A stretch of DNA of 64,000 nucleotides, taken from assembly GCF_023091155.1 (NCBI RefSeq), contig NZ_JAHWXK010000001.1:682001-746000 (forward strand). The letters are read 5' to 3'. The notes under the pieces are model-generated. The model ran no database searches, was not told the DNA's origin, and saw nothing but the letters and a program-made list of their open reading frames with translations. Shown in pieces: positions 16,192-23,885 of this stretch (positions are counted from its first letter, which is position 1; each line of letters begins with the position of its first letter). This DNA comes from Microbacterium sufflavum (lineage in GTDB: Bacteria > Actinomycetota > Actinomycetes > Actinomycetales > Microbacteriaceae). The position numbers and the translations under genes are program-made.

Positions 16192-17463
16192 AATCTCGTC
16201 GCCCCCGTGACACCGTCCGCCGCCACCGCCCCGCGCAGCCTGTGGCTGCTCGGCCCCGCCCTCGTGGCCGGTGTCGCGTATCTCGACCCGGGCAACGTCG
16301 CCAGCAACATGACCGCCGGCGCGCAGTACGGCTACCTCCTGGTGTGGGTGGTCATCGCGGGAAACGTCATGGCCTGGCTCATCCAGTACCTCTCCGCCAA
16401 GCTCGGCGTGGTCACGGGGCAGAGCCTGCCGGAGGTCCTCGGTGCACGCCTGAAGCGCCCGTGGACGCGACGCGCGTACTGGCTCCAGGCCGAACTGGTG
16501 GCCATGGCGACCGACCTCGCCGAGGTGATCGGCGGCGCCGTCGCGCTGTACCTGCTGTTCGACGTGCCGCTGCTCCTCGGCGGCCTGATCACCGGGGCCG
16601 TGTCGATGATCCTGCTCACCGTGCAGAGCCGCCGCGGCGCCCGCCCCTTCGAGTTCGTGATCATCGGACTGATGCTCGTCATCACGGTCGGCTTCCTGGC
16701 CGGCCTGTTCCTCGCCCCGCCCGACCCCGCGGGTGTCATCGGCGGACTCGTGCCCCGCTTCGAGGGCACCGGGTCGGTGCTGCTCGCGGCCTCCATCCTC
16801 GGCGCCACGATCATGCCGCACGCCATCTATGCGCACTCCTCGCTCGCCCGCGACCGCTTCGGGAGCGCGGGTCTGCCCCACGAGGAGGCCACGCGGACCG
16901 AGGCCTCCCGCATCCGCCGCCTGCTCACCGCCACGCGCTGGGACGTGTCGATCGCGATGGTCATCGCGGGGTCGGTCAACCTCGGCATCCTCCTGCTGGC
17001 CGCGGCGAACCTCGCAGGGGTCGAGGGCACCGACTCCCTGGAGGGCGCGCACGCCGCCCTGGCCGCCGGTCTCGGTCCCGTCGTCGCCACGTTCTTCGCG
17101 GTGGGGCTGCTCGCCTCCGGCCTGGCGTCCACCTCGGTCGGCGCCTACGCGGGCGCCGAGATCATGCACGGGCTGCTGCACGTGCGCATCCCGCTGCTCG
17201 CGCGGCGGCTGGTGACCCTGATCCCCGCCCTCGCGATCCTCGGACTCGGCGTCGACCCCACCCTCGCGCTCGTGCTGAGCCAGGTCGTGCTGTCGTTCGG
17301 CATCCCGTTCGCGCTCATCCCGCTGGTGGCGCTGACCGCGCAGCGGCGCACGCTCGGGGTGTGGGCCAACCGCGCGTGGACCACCATCGCCGGGGTCGTC
17401 GCCTCGGTGCTGCTCATCGCCCTCAACGCCGCGCTGCTCTGGCTGGTCCTGACGGGGGCATGA
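16183..17463 (+). CDS. mntH: Nramp-family Mn2+/Fe2+ : H+ symporter
   Basis: Imports Mn2+ (and some Fe2+) across the cell membrane. The 426 residues have about 11 hydrophobic segments. The TM1 metal-binding motif DPGN is in AYLDPGNVASNMTAGAQYG, and the TM6 motif MPH appears as ATIMPHAIYAHSSL. The GTG at 16183 opens MPKNLVAPVT. Two inverted repeats overlap the promoter and start codon. A manganese-type DtxR regulator is encoded 4 kb downstream, which fits classic MntR repression at high Mn2+. A small membrane protein gene follows after 20 bases. Confidence 0.96.
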   Translation: MPKNLVAPVTPSAATAPRSLWLLGPALVAGVAYLDPGNVASNMTAGAQYGYLLVWVVIAGNVMAWLIQYLSAKLGVVTGQSLPEVLGARLKRPWTRRAYWLQAELVAMATDLAEVIGGAVALYLLFDVPLLLGGLITGAVSMILLTVQSRRGARPFEFVIIGLMLVITVGFLAGLFLAPPDPAGVIGGLVPRFEGTGSVLLAASILGATIMPHAIYAHSSLARDRFGSAGLPHEEATRTEASRIRRLLTATRWDVSIAMVIAGSVNLGILLLAAANLAGVEGTDSLEGAHAALAAGLGPVVATFFAVGLLASGLASTSVGAYAGAEIMHGLLHVRIPLLARRLVTLIPALAILGLGVDPTLALVLSQVVLSFGIPFALIPLVALTAQRRTLGVWANRAWTTIAGVVASVLLIALNAALLWLVLTGA

Positions 17464-17483
17464 GCCCGGATAGGCTCGACACC

Positions 17484-17786
17484 ATGCCCGCCGAGAACGC
17501 CCGCCGCACCGTCCGCATCCTCACCTGGATCGGAATCGCGACCGGGGTGATCGGGGCCGTGCTGATCGCGTTCCCGAAGGTCGTCGGCCCGCTCGGACCG
17601 TGGCTGCAGCTCGCCCTCGGCATCGCCACGCTCGTGCTCGCCTTCCGCGCGCGCAAGGTCGGGATCGCCGAGGTGGAGGGCTTCGACGGGCGCCTGTCGC
17701 TCGCCGCCGCCCTCCTCGGCTTCCTCGTGGTGTTCTTCGCGGGGCAGGTGGCCTTCGGCCTGCTGGTCGCCGTCGCGAATCCGTGA
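17484..17786 (+). CDS. Small integral membrane protein, unknown function
   Basis: A 100-residue protein from the ATG at 17484 (MPAENARRTVRILTW). Three to four hydrophobic segments are visible (about 11-31, 35-52, 68-98), with a charged RARKVGIAEVEGFDGR loop between. No family was recognised. It follows mntH by 20 bases and may be co-transcribed, but no metal-binding residues stand out. It converges on the NhaC antiporter gene, ending 1 base before that gene's end. Confidence 0.72.
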   Translation: MPAENARRTVRILTWIGIATGVIGAVLIAFPKVVGPLGPWLQLALGIATLVLAFRARKVGIAEVEGFDGRLSLAAALLGFLVVFFAGQVAFGLLVAVANP

Positions 17787-17787
17787 C

Positions 17788-19233
17788 TCAGGCCGCGACG
17801 AACCCCGTCACCAGATAGAGCACGAGCGAGAGCCCGGCCGCGATCCCCGCGTAGGGCAGGATCGCCAGCATGAGGTTGATCGGCTTGATGCCGATCGAGC
17901 GCGAGGCCAGGATGATGCCGTCGCCGTACAGGCACGTGGTGCTGCCCAGCGCGGCGCCCGAGAACACCGCGGCACCGGCCAGGATCGGGTCGGCACCGAG
18001 AGCGAGCGCCAGCGGCAGCACGACCGGGGTGATGACCGCCGCGAGGTCCCAGAACGACCCGGTCGCGTAGGCGTAGACGCCGCACACGGCGAACACGATC
18101 GCCGGCAGCAGGGCGGGGGTGAGCACGGGCTCGGTCACCTGGATCACGAACTCGGCGAGCTGCAGGGCGATGTTCATCTCCTGCACCATGAACGCGAGCA
18201 CGGTGAGCACCATCACGAAGAGCATGCTCTCGATGCCCTCGAGCGCCGCGTCCAGCACGCCGCGCACCGAGAGCCGACGCTGCACGAGCACCAGCACGAC
18301 CGTGACCGCGAGGGCCGCCGCGGTACCGGCGACCACATTGGCGTCCGTCGCGATCGTGACGCCGACCAGCACGGCCATCGCGATCAGGAACGACCACGGC
18401 TGCGGCTTGCGCGCGGTGTCCGTGGTCGTCTCGAGCGCCACGGCGACGCGCTGCGCGGTCGAACCGTCCGCGTCGTCCGCGCGGAGCTCGGAGAGCAGCG
18501 CCGCGCCCTCGGCCCGGCGTTCGGCGTCTGTCGTGCCGAGCGGGAAGACGTCGCCGTCGCGCTCGGCGCGCAGCGCGTCCTTCTTGATCAGGCCGAGCTT
18601 CGGCAGCCAGCCGATGCTCATCAGCAGCGCCACCGCGATGGCCGCCCAGCCGAAGAAGATGAACGGGATGGACTGCAGGTAGGCCCCGAAGCCGCTGCCG
18701 CCGACGGTGACCCCCTGCGCCTCGAACAGGCCCGAGAAGAACAGTGCCCACGTCGACACGGGGACGAGCACGGCGATCGGGGCAGCGGTCATCTTCATGA
18801 TCGCGCCGAGCTGGGTGCGGGGAACCCGGTAGCGGTCGGTCACCTGCTTCATCGACGTGCCGGTGGTGAGCACGTTGAGGTAGTCGTCGACGAACAGCAC
18901 GATCGAGAGCAGGAACGTGAGCAGGGTCGACTTCCGCCGCGAGGTCACGAACCGCTCGACCCAGCGGGCGAAGTCGGTGACGATGCCCGACTTCTCGAAC
19001 AGCATCATCAGGATGCCGAACAGGGCGACGATCAGCAGCAGCCACTGCGCCGTCTCGTTCGACAGGGCCTTGCCGGTGTACTCGACCCAGACGTCGAAGC
19101 CGCCCCAGCCGCCGAGGATCAGAGCTCCGGCGACGGTGCCGCAGAGGAGCGCGAAGAGGGTGCGGCGGGTGGCGACGGCGACCACGAGGATCACCGCGAT
19201 GGGCAGGAGCGCGAGGGCGCCGAATTCGGGCAT
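17788..19233 (-). CDS. NhaC-family Na+/H+ antiporter
   Basis: Secondary transporter of 481 residues with about 11-12 hydrophobic segments. The family signature FVDDYLNVLTTGTSMK is at about residues 115-130, matching the VDDYxNxLT motif of NhaC proteins. A second conserved region, CLYGDGIILASRSIGIKP, lies near the C-terminus. A hydrophilic loop near 225-285 carries many charges. The ATG at 19233 starts MPEFGALALLPIAV. It lies 50 bases downstream of the YtcJ-like amidohydrolase in the same direction, so a transport-plus-hydrolysis unit is likely and the carried solute may be organic rather than Na+ alone. Confidence 0.9.
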   Translation of the reverse strand: MPEFGALALLPIAVILVVAVATRRTLFALLCGTVAGALILGGWGGFDVWVEYTGKALSNETAQWLLLIVALFGILMMLFEKSGIVTDFARWVERFVTSRRKSTLLTFLLSIVLFVDDYLNVLTTGTSMKQVTDRYRVPRTQLGAIMKMTAAPIAVLVPVSTWALFFSGLFEAQGVTVGGSGFGAYLQSIPFIFFGWAAIAVALLMSIGWLPKLGLIKKDALRAERDGDVFPLGTTDAERRAEGAALLSELRADDADGSTAQRVAVALETTTDTARKPQPWSFLIAMAVLVGVTIATDANVVAGTAAALAVTVVLVLVQRRLSVRGVLDAALEGIESMLFVMVLTVLAFMVQEMNIALQLAEFVIQVTEPVLTPALLPAIVFAVCGVYAYATGSFWDLAAVITPVVLPLALALGADPILAGAAVFSGAALGSTTCLYGDGIILASRSIGIKPINLMLAILPYAGIAAGLSLVLYLVTGFVAA

Positions 19234-19283
19234 GGGGTTCACCTCGGTGTGAAAGGAAAGGGAGGGGGTGGTCGAGCCGGGGG

Positions 19284-20897
19284 TCAGGGCTCGACGCCGC
19301 CGACGACCGTCCGCTGTACGGGCAGGTCGGGGAGGTCGTCGGGTGCGACGTGCAGCGGGTTCTCCGCCCACACGGCGTAGTCGGCGCGGTAGCCGGGGGC
19401 GATGCGACCGAGGTCGCCGTCGCCCTGCGCCCGCGCAGCGCCCACGGTGTAGCCGTGCAGCGCCTGGAAGGGGGTGAGCACCTGGTGGGGCTCGAACACC
19501 GGGGCGTCGCGGTCGCCGGGGCGGCGGCGCAGCATGGCCCACGCGAGGCCGATCCGGGCGTCGTTCTGCGCGATGGGCCAGTCCGACCCGAGGGCGACCG
19601 GGGCACCGGCGTCCCAGTAGTCGCGCACGCGCCAGGCCCGGGCGGCCCGGGCGGGGCCGAGGCGCCGCGACCAGTCGTCGGAGGCGTCGGCCTTGCGCCA
19701 CTGCAGGTGCAGCGGCTGCATCGATGCGGTGATGCCGGCGGCGGCGATGCGGGCGACGTCGCGGTCGGTCGTGGTCTCCAGGTGCTCGATGCGGTGCGGG
19801 GCTCCGGTGGCGCAGCGCGCGCCCGCGGCGAGGTACGCGTCGACGACCTCGCCGACCGCGCGGTCGCCGATCGCGTGGGTCGCGACCTGGAAGCCGGCGT
19901 CGGCGTAGCGCCGCACGGTGCGGGCGTAGGCGGCGGCGTCCTTCCAGAAGGGCTCCGTGCCGCCGCCGGCCGTATCGGGCTCGTACAGCCACGCGGTGCC
20001 CGTCTCGACGACCCCGTCGGCGTACAGCTTCACGACCCCGCCGCGCCACCGCTCGCCGCGGCGGTCGCGCATCCGCAGGTTCTCCGCCGTGCGGTCGGCG
20101 TCGAACCCGGGCTCGTGGTCGATCGCGGACACGATGCGGAGGGGCAGACCCGGGCCGAGCTCGAGACCGTCGAGCAGGTCGAGCGTGGCGAAGCCGCCGT
20201 CCATGATGGTGCCGCCCGTGAGGCCGGAGTCCCGCAGTCCGCGCAGCAGCTCGTGGCCCGCCGCGAGGGTCTGCGTGCGGTCGAGGGCGGGGGCGGCGAG
20301 GCGCACGGGCTCGTACGCCGCGAGCTCGCGCAACTCCCCGGTCGGCCGCCCGTCGCCGTCGACGACGATGCACGAGGAGTCGTCGGTCTCGCGGGGCCCG
20401 GTGATGCCGGCGCGGCGGAGACCCTCGTGGCTGGCGAGGGCGGTGTGCCCGTCGAACACGATGAACAGGGCGGGGAGCCCGCGCACGGCGTCGTCGATCG
20501 CATCGGCGGTCATGGGGAGCTCGTGGAAGACGTCGTAGTCGAGGTTCCAGCCGCGCACCCACGGGTCGCGGTCGTCGCGCAGCGCGCGGTCGGCCTCGGC
20601 GCGCAGGGCCGCCAGGAAGCCGGTGCCGGTGGTGATGCCGCCGAGGTCGACCCCGGCGGTGAGCTCGAGCCCCTGCAGCGGGTGGAGGTGGGCGTCGATG
20701 AGCCCCGGGGTGACCGCGGCTCCCGCGAGGTCGTGGACGACAGTGCGCGGGCCGCGCAGTTCCCGCACGAGCGCGTCGTCGCCCACCGCGAGGAAGCGGC
20801 CGTCGCGTACGGCGAACGCCGAGGCCTCCGGGCGGCGGGGGTCCATGGTCACGACGCGCGCGCCGGTGACGATAGTGTCGGCGTCGAAACCCGTCAT
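19284..20897 (-). CDS. YtcJ-like metal-dependent amidohydrolase
   Basis: Amidohydrolase_3 family enzyme of 537 residues, hydrolysing an amide or related bond in the cytoplasm. The N-terminal metal site GLIDAHLHPLQG is at about residues 65-76. The carbamylated-Lys region GGVVKLYADGVVETGTAWL, the His pair region ATHAIGDRAV and PHRIEHLE follow, and the C-terminal Asp is in VALGSDWPI. The ATG at 20897 (MTGFDADTIVTGARV) is preferred. It is the first gene of a two-gene minus-strand unit with the NhaC transporter, facing a TetR regulator across a 17-base palindrome. Substrate unknown. Confidence 0.92.
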   Translation of the reverse strand: MTGFDADTIVTGARVVTMDPRRPEASAFAVRDGRFLAVGDDALVRELRGPRTVVHDLAGAAVTPGLIDAHLHPLQGLELTAGVDLGGITTGTGFLAALRAEADRALRDDRDPWVRGWNLDYDVFHELPMTADAIDDAVRGLPALFIVFDGHTALASHEGLRRAGITGPRETDDSSCIVVDGDGRPTGELRELAAYEPVRLAAPALDRTQTLAAGHELLRGLRDSGLTGGTIMDGGFATLDLLDGLELGPGLPLRIVSAIDHEPGFDADRTAENLRMRDRRGERWRGGVVKLYADGVVETGTAWLYEPDTAGGGTEPFWKDAAAYARTVRRYADAGFQVATHAIGDRAVGEVVDAYLAAGARCATGAPHRIEHLETTTDRDVARIAAAGITASMQPLHLQWRKADASDDWSRRLGPARAARAWRVRDYWDAGAPVALGSDWPIAQNDARIGLAWAMLRRRPGDRDAPVFEPHQVLTPFQALHGYTVGAARAQGDGDLGRIAPGYRADYAVWAENPLHVAPDDLPDLPVQRTVVGGVEP

Positions 20898-20916
20898 GGC
20901 GTTCTTCCTCGAGCGA

Positions 20917-20933
20917 ATTGAAAGAGTTTCAAT
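20917..20933. promoter_or_regulatory. Candidate TetR operator
   Basis: Perfect inverted repeat ATTGAAA-GAG-TTTCAAT in the 69-base gap between the amidohydrolase start (20897) and the TetR start (20967). It is a short AT-rich island in very GC-rich DNA and has the size and symmetry usual for TetR-family operators. Confidence 0.68.
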
Positions 20934-20966
20934 AAAGTAGCAGACACCGAGCAGGAGTGAGCCACG

Positions 20967-21638
20967 ATGACGACATCCCCGCGCAGCGTGGGCCGCCCGT
21001 CGACCAGGGTGCTCACCGAGGAGCGGATCCTCACGGCGGCGTTCCGGCTCAGCGCCGAGCGCACACCACGGCAGTTCACGATGACGGCGCTCGCGGAGTC
21101 CCTGGGCGTGCGCACCTCGGCGCTCTACCACCACTTCGAGAGCCGCGACGCCGTGATCCGGGCGATGCGCGGGCGGATCAGCCGCGACCTCGCCACCCCC
21201 GAGCCCGGGGCCCTGCCACTGGAGGACGCACTCCTCGCCTGGGCGCACAGCTACCGCGACGCCACGATCGCCGCACCCCAGGCGATGGTCATGCTCGCCA
21301 CCTCCCCCATCGACGCCGACGAGGGCTCGTTCGCCGACTACGAGCAGATCGCCCGCCTGCTCGCCGACGACGGCTGGCCCACCGACACCATCGTCGACGC
21401 GATCGTCGCCCTGGAGTCCTTCATCATCGGATCCGCCCTCGACGCCCTCGCCCCGGCGGACAACATGTCGCCCGGCGACCTCGCCCCCGCCTACCCGACC
21501 TTCGCCGAGGCCGAGCGCGCTCGCGCTCGCCTCAGCTCCGACCCCGCCCGTCGCACGTTCGAGATCGGCGTGCGCGCCCTCATCCATGGCCTCACCGCGT
21601 GGGCGCGCGCCGAAAGAGCCTCCGACGCCACCGCGTAG
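20967..21638 (+). CDS. TetR-family transcriptional regulator
   Basis: Dimeric repressor of 223 residues. The N-terminal TetR HTH spans about residues 15-62, with ILTAAFRLSAERTPRQFTM and the recognition-helix region LAESLGVRTSALYHHFESR. The C-terminal ligand-binding domain, about 75-210, is all-helical and unassigned. The start is the ATG at 20967 (MTTSPRSVGRPSTRV). The divergent amidohydrolase-NhaC pair and the intervening palindrome make it the likely local repressor, with that enzyme's substrate or product as a candidate inducer. Confidence 0.9.
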   Translation: MTTSPRSVGRPSTRVLTEERILTAAFRLSAERTPRQFTMTALAESLGVRTSALYHHFESRDAVIRAMRGRISRDLATPEPGALPLEDALLAWAHSYRDATIAAPQAMVMLATSPIDADEGSFADYEQIARLLADDGWPTDTIVDAIVALESFIIGSALDALAPADNMSPGDLAPAYPTFAEAERARARLSSDPARRTFEIGVRALIHGLTAWARAERASDATA

Positions 21639-21647
21639 GCTGGACGG

Positions 21648-22280
21648 GTGGCCTCCCCCGCAGCTGACGACTACCTCAAGACCGTCTACGCCCACACCGA
21701 ATGGCAGGACGCCCCGATCACCCCGTCGGTGCTGGCGGCCAAGCTCGGCATCGCCCCGTCGTCGGTCACCGAGATGGTGAAGAAGCTCGCCGCCGCGGGG
21801 CTCGTGTCGCACGTGCCCTACGGTGCCGTGCGGCTGACCGAAGCCGGGACGACCAGAGCCCTCGCGATGGTGCGGCGCCACCGCCTCATCGAGACCTGGC
21901 TCGTGCAGGAGTTCGGCTACGGGTGGGACGAGGTGCACGACGAGGCCGAGGTGCTGGAGCACACCATCAGCGACCGGCTGCTCGAGGGCATCGACGCCCG
22001 CCTGGGCCGCCCGCGCTTCGACCCGCACGGCGACGCGATCCCCGACGCCGACGGGCACATCGAGCGGGAGCCGTTCGTGCTGCTCGCCGACGCCGCAGAG
22101 GGGCACAGCGGTCGCGTGCTGCGGGTCGACGACCGCGACTCCGACCTGCTGCGGGCCCTGGAGGCCGAGGGGCTCACGGTCGGCAGCACCGTCGAGGTCC
22201 TCGCCGACGGCGTGCGCCTGGACGGCGTCGAGCGAGCCCTTCCCGACGGAAGCGCCGGCGTCGTGTGGATCACCGCCTGA
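21648..22280 (+). CDS. mntR: DtxR/MntR-family metal-dependent transcriptional repressor
   Basis: Metal-activated repressor of 210 residues. The N-terminal winged helix, about residues 5-65, contains TPSVLAAKLGIAPSSVTEMVKKLAAAGLV. The metal-binding/dimerisation helices, about 70-125, contain RRHRLIETWLVQEFGYGWDEVHDEAEVLEH, whose Glu/His/Asp pattern fits the family. A C-terminal FeoA/SH3-like domain covers about 145-205. The GTG at 21648 starts MASPAADDYLK, 10 bases after the TetR stop. Identification as the Mn-responsive member rests partly on the twin palindromes at mntH in this window; an Fe-responsive (IdeR-like) role is less likely given those sites. Confidence 0.85.
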   Translation: MASPAADDYLKTVYAHTEWQDAPITPSVLAAKLGIAPSSVTEMVKKLAAAGLVSHVPYGAVRLTEAGTTRALAMVRRHRLIETWLVQEFGYGWDEVHDEAEVLEHTISDRLLEGIDARLGRPRFDPHGDAIPDADGHIEREPFVLLADAAEGHSGRVLRVDDRDSDLLRALEAEGLTVGSTVEVLADGVRLDGVERALPDGSAGVVWITA

Positions 22281-22316
22281 GACCTGCCGGAAACACGCGG
22301 CCTCTAGGCTGAGCAC

Positions 22317-23126
22317 ATGGCACACCGTGACGACATCGAATGCTGGCTCACCGACATGGACGGCGTGCTCGTCCATGAGAACGACGCCATCCCCGGGGCC
22401 TCCGAACTGCTCGCCGGGTGGGAGCGCAACGACATCCCCTACCTGGTGCTGACGAACAACTCGATCTTCACCGCCCGCGACCTCTCCGCCCGCCTGCGGC
22501 AGAGCGGCCTGGTCGTGCCGGAGGAGCGCATCTGGACCTCGGCGCTCGCGACGGCCGACTTCCTGGCCCAGCAGCTGCCCGGCGGCTCCGCCTTCGTGAT
22601 CGGCGAGGCCGGCATCCTCACGGCCCTGCACGAGGCGGGCTTCATCATGACCGAGACGAACCCCGACTTCGTGGTGGTCGGCGAGACCCGCAACTACTCG
22701 TTCGAGGCGATCACCAAGGCCATCCGTCACATCATCAACGGCTCGCGGTTCATCGTCACCAACCCCGACGCGACGGGCCCGAGCATCGACGGCGTGCTGC
22801 CGGCCACCGGCGCGATCGCCGCGCTCATCACGAAGGCGACCGGCAAGGAGCCCTACGTGGTCGGCAAGCCCAACCCGATGATGTTCCGCTCGGCGCTGAA
22901 CAAGATCGGTGCGCACTCCAAGAAGACGGGCATGATCGGCGACCGCATGGACACCGACATCGTCGCCGGCATCGAGGCGGGCCTGCACACCGTGCTCGTG
23001 ATGACCGGCATCAGCGACCGGCGCAGCATCGAGCAGTACCCGTTCCGTCCCGACGAGATCGTCGACTCCGTCGCCGACCTGCTGCCGACCATCACCGCAT
23101 CGATCCCCACGCTGGACGAGGACTGA
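22317..23126 (+). CDS. HAD-IIA family sugar/nucleotide phosphatase (NagD-like)
   Basis: Cytoplasmic phosphatase of 269 residues. HAD motif I is DMDGVLV with both aspartates (near residues 13-19), motif II is LVLTNNS, motif III Lys is in GKPNPMMFRSAL, and motif IV is MIGDRMDTDIVAGIEAGL. The C2-type cap between motifs II and III places it in the HAD-IIA (NagD/UmpH/4-nitrophenylphosphatase) group. The start is the ATG at 22317. It is separated from mntR by 36 bases and from the next gene by 1 base. The physiological substrate is uncertain; nucleotide or sugar phosphates are typical. Confidence 0.92.
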   Translation: MAHRDDIECWLTDMDGVLVHENDAIPGASELLAGWERNDIPYLVLTNNSIFTARDLSARLRQSGLVVPEERIWTSALATADFLAQQLPGGSAFVIGEAGILTALHEAGFIMTETNPDFVVVGETRNYSFEAITKAIRHIINGSRFIVTNPDATGPSIDGVLPATGAIAALITKATGKEPYVVGKPNPMMFRSALNKIGAHSKKTGMIGDRMDTDIVAGIEAGLHTVLVMTGISDRRSIEQYPFRPDEIVDSVADLLPTITASIPTLDED

Positions 23127-23127
23127 C

Positions 23128-23697
23128 GTGGGCGCCCTCGACGACGGCGAGCGGATCGCGGCGGCCGACGCCGCGGCCTGGCGCGCCTGGCTCGAGGAGC
23201 ACCACGAGCGCACCGCGGGCGTGTGGCTGCTGAGCGTGCGCGGCCGCTCCGCCGTCGGCGTCGGCTATGAGGACGCGGTGCGGCAGGCGCTGTGCTTCGG
23301 GTGGATCGACGGCCCGGTGCGCAGCTTCGACGACCAGACGAACGGCCAGTGGTTCTCGCCGCGGCGGCCCGGCAGCGGGTGGGCGGCGACGAACAAGGCG
23401 CGCATCGCCGAGCTGGAGGCCGCCGGGCTGCTGGCCCCCGCGGGCGTGCGGGCCCTGGAGGTCGCGAAGGCCAACGGCTCGTGGACCCTGCTCGACGGAC
23501 CGGAGGCGGGCATCGAGCCGCCCGAGCTCACGGCCGCACTCGACGCGGACCCCGCCGCCCGTGAGAACTGGGACGCGTTCCCGAAGTCGGTGAAGAAGTT
23601 CGGGCTCACGCACATCGCGATGGCCAAGCGACCGGAGACGAAGGCCGCCCGCATCGCGAAGATCGTGGCGGACGCCGCGGAGGGGAAACGCCCATGA
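23128..23697 (+). CDS. YdeI/OmpD-associated (OmdA) family protein
   Basis: Conserved 189-residue protein of unknown activity. The family hallmark ALCFGWIDGPVRSFD is at about residues 51-65. A Lys-rich C-terminal helix contains FPKSVKKFGLTHIAMAKRPETK, as is common in the family. The GTG at 23128 directly follows the HAD gene stop. Its own stop overlaps the next small gene's ATG by 4 bases (23694-23697), so these genes are likely translated as a unit. Confidence 0.85.
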   Translation: MGALDDGERIAAADAAAWRAWLEEHHERTAGVWLLSVRGRSAVGVGYEDAVRQALCFGWIDGPVRSFDDQTNGQWFSPRRPGSGWAATNKARIAELEAAGLLAPAGVRALEVAKANGSWTLLDGPEAGIEPPELTAALDADPAARENWDAFPKSVKKFGLTHIAMAKRPETKAARIAKIVADAAEGKRP

Positions 23698-23858
23698 CCC
23701 AGAACGACCTGCTGTTCCTCGTGCTGATCCTGATCGGGCTCACGTCGCTCACCGTGATCATCGTGCAGTTCGTGCGCTCCCGTCGCGGCCGCGGCTCGGA
23801 CGACGGTCGTGCCGGCTGGTGGGAAGGCCCCTGGGACGACGACGACCGTCAGCGCTGA
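23694..23858 (+). CDS. Small single-TM protein with Trp/Asp-rich tail
   Basis: Unrecognised 54-residue protein starting at the ATG at 23694 (MTQNDLLFLVLIL). One hydrophobic segment covers about residues 6-27, followed by an Arg-rich stretch (RSRRGRGSDDGR) and a tail GWWEGPWDDDDRQR. Basic residues after the TM predict the N-terminus outside and the tail in the cytoplasm. It overlaps the YdeI-like gene by 4 bases, which supports it being real. Confidence 0.6.
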   Translation: MTQNDLLFLVLILIGLTSLTVIIVQFVRSRRGRGSDDGRAGWWEGPWDDDDRQR

Positions 23859-23860
23859 GC

Positions 23861-23885
23861 CCGCGGCCGTCGCCTCCGGCCGCGG
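23861..23885. terminator. Candidate bidirectional terminator hairpin
   Basis: Perfect inverted repeat CCGCGGCC (23861-23868) and GGCCGCGG (23878-23885) with a 9-base loop. It fills the 27-base gap between two convergent genes. No T-run follows, as is common in high-GC actinobacteria. Confidence 0.5.

Noticed and set aside
19284..23213. 1309-residue minus-strand frame extending the amidohydrolase upstream
   Set aside because: The extension runs antisense through TetR, mntR and the HAD gene; the ATG at 20897 starts a standard amidohydrolase of normal length, with a palindrome upstream.
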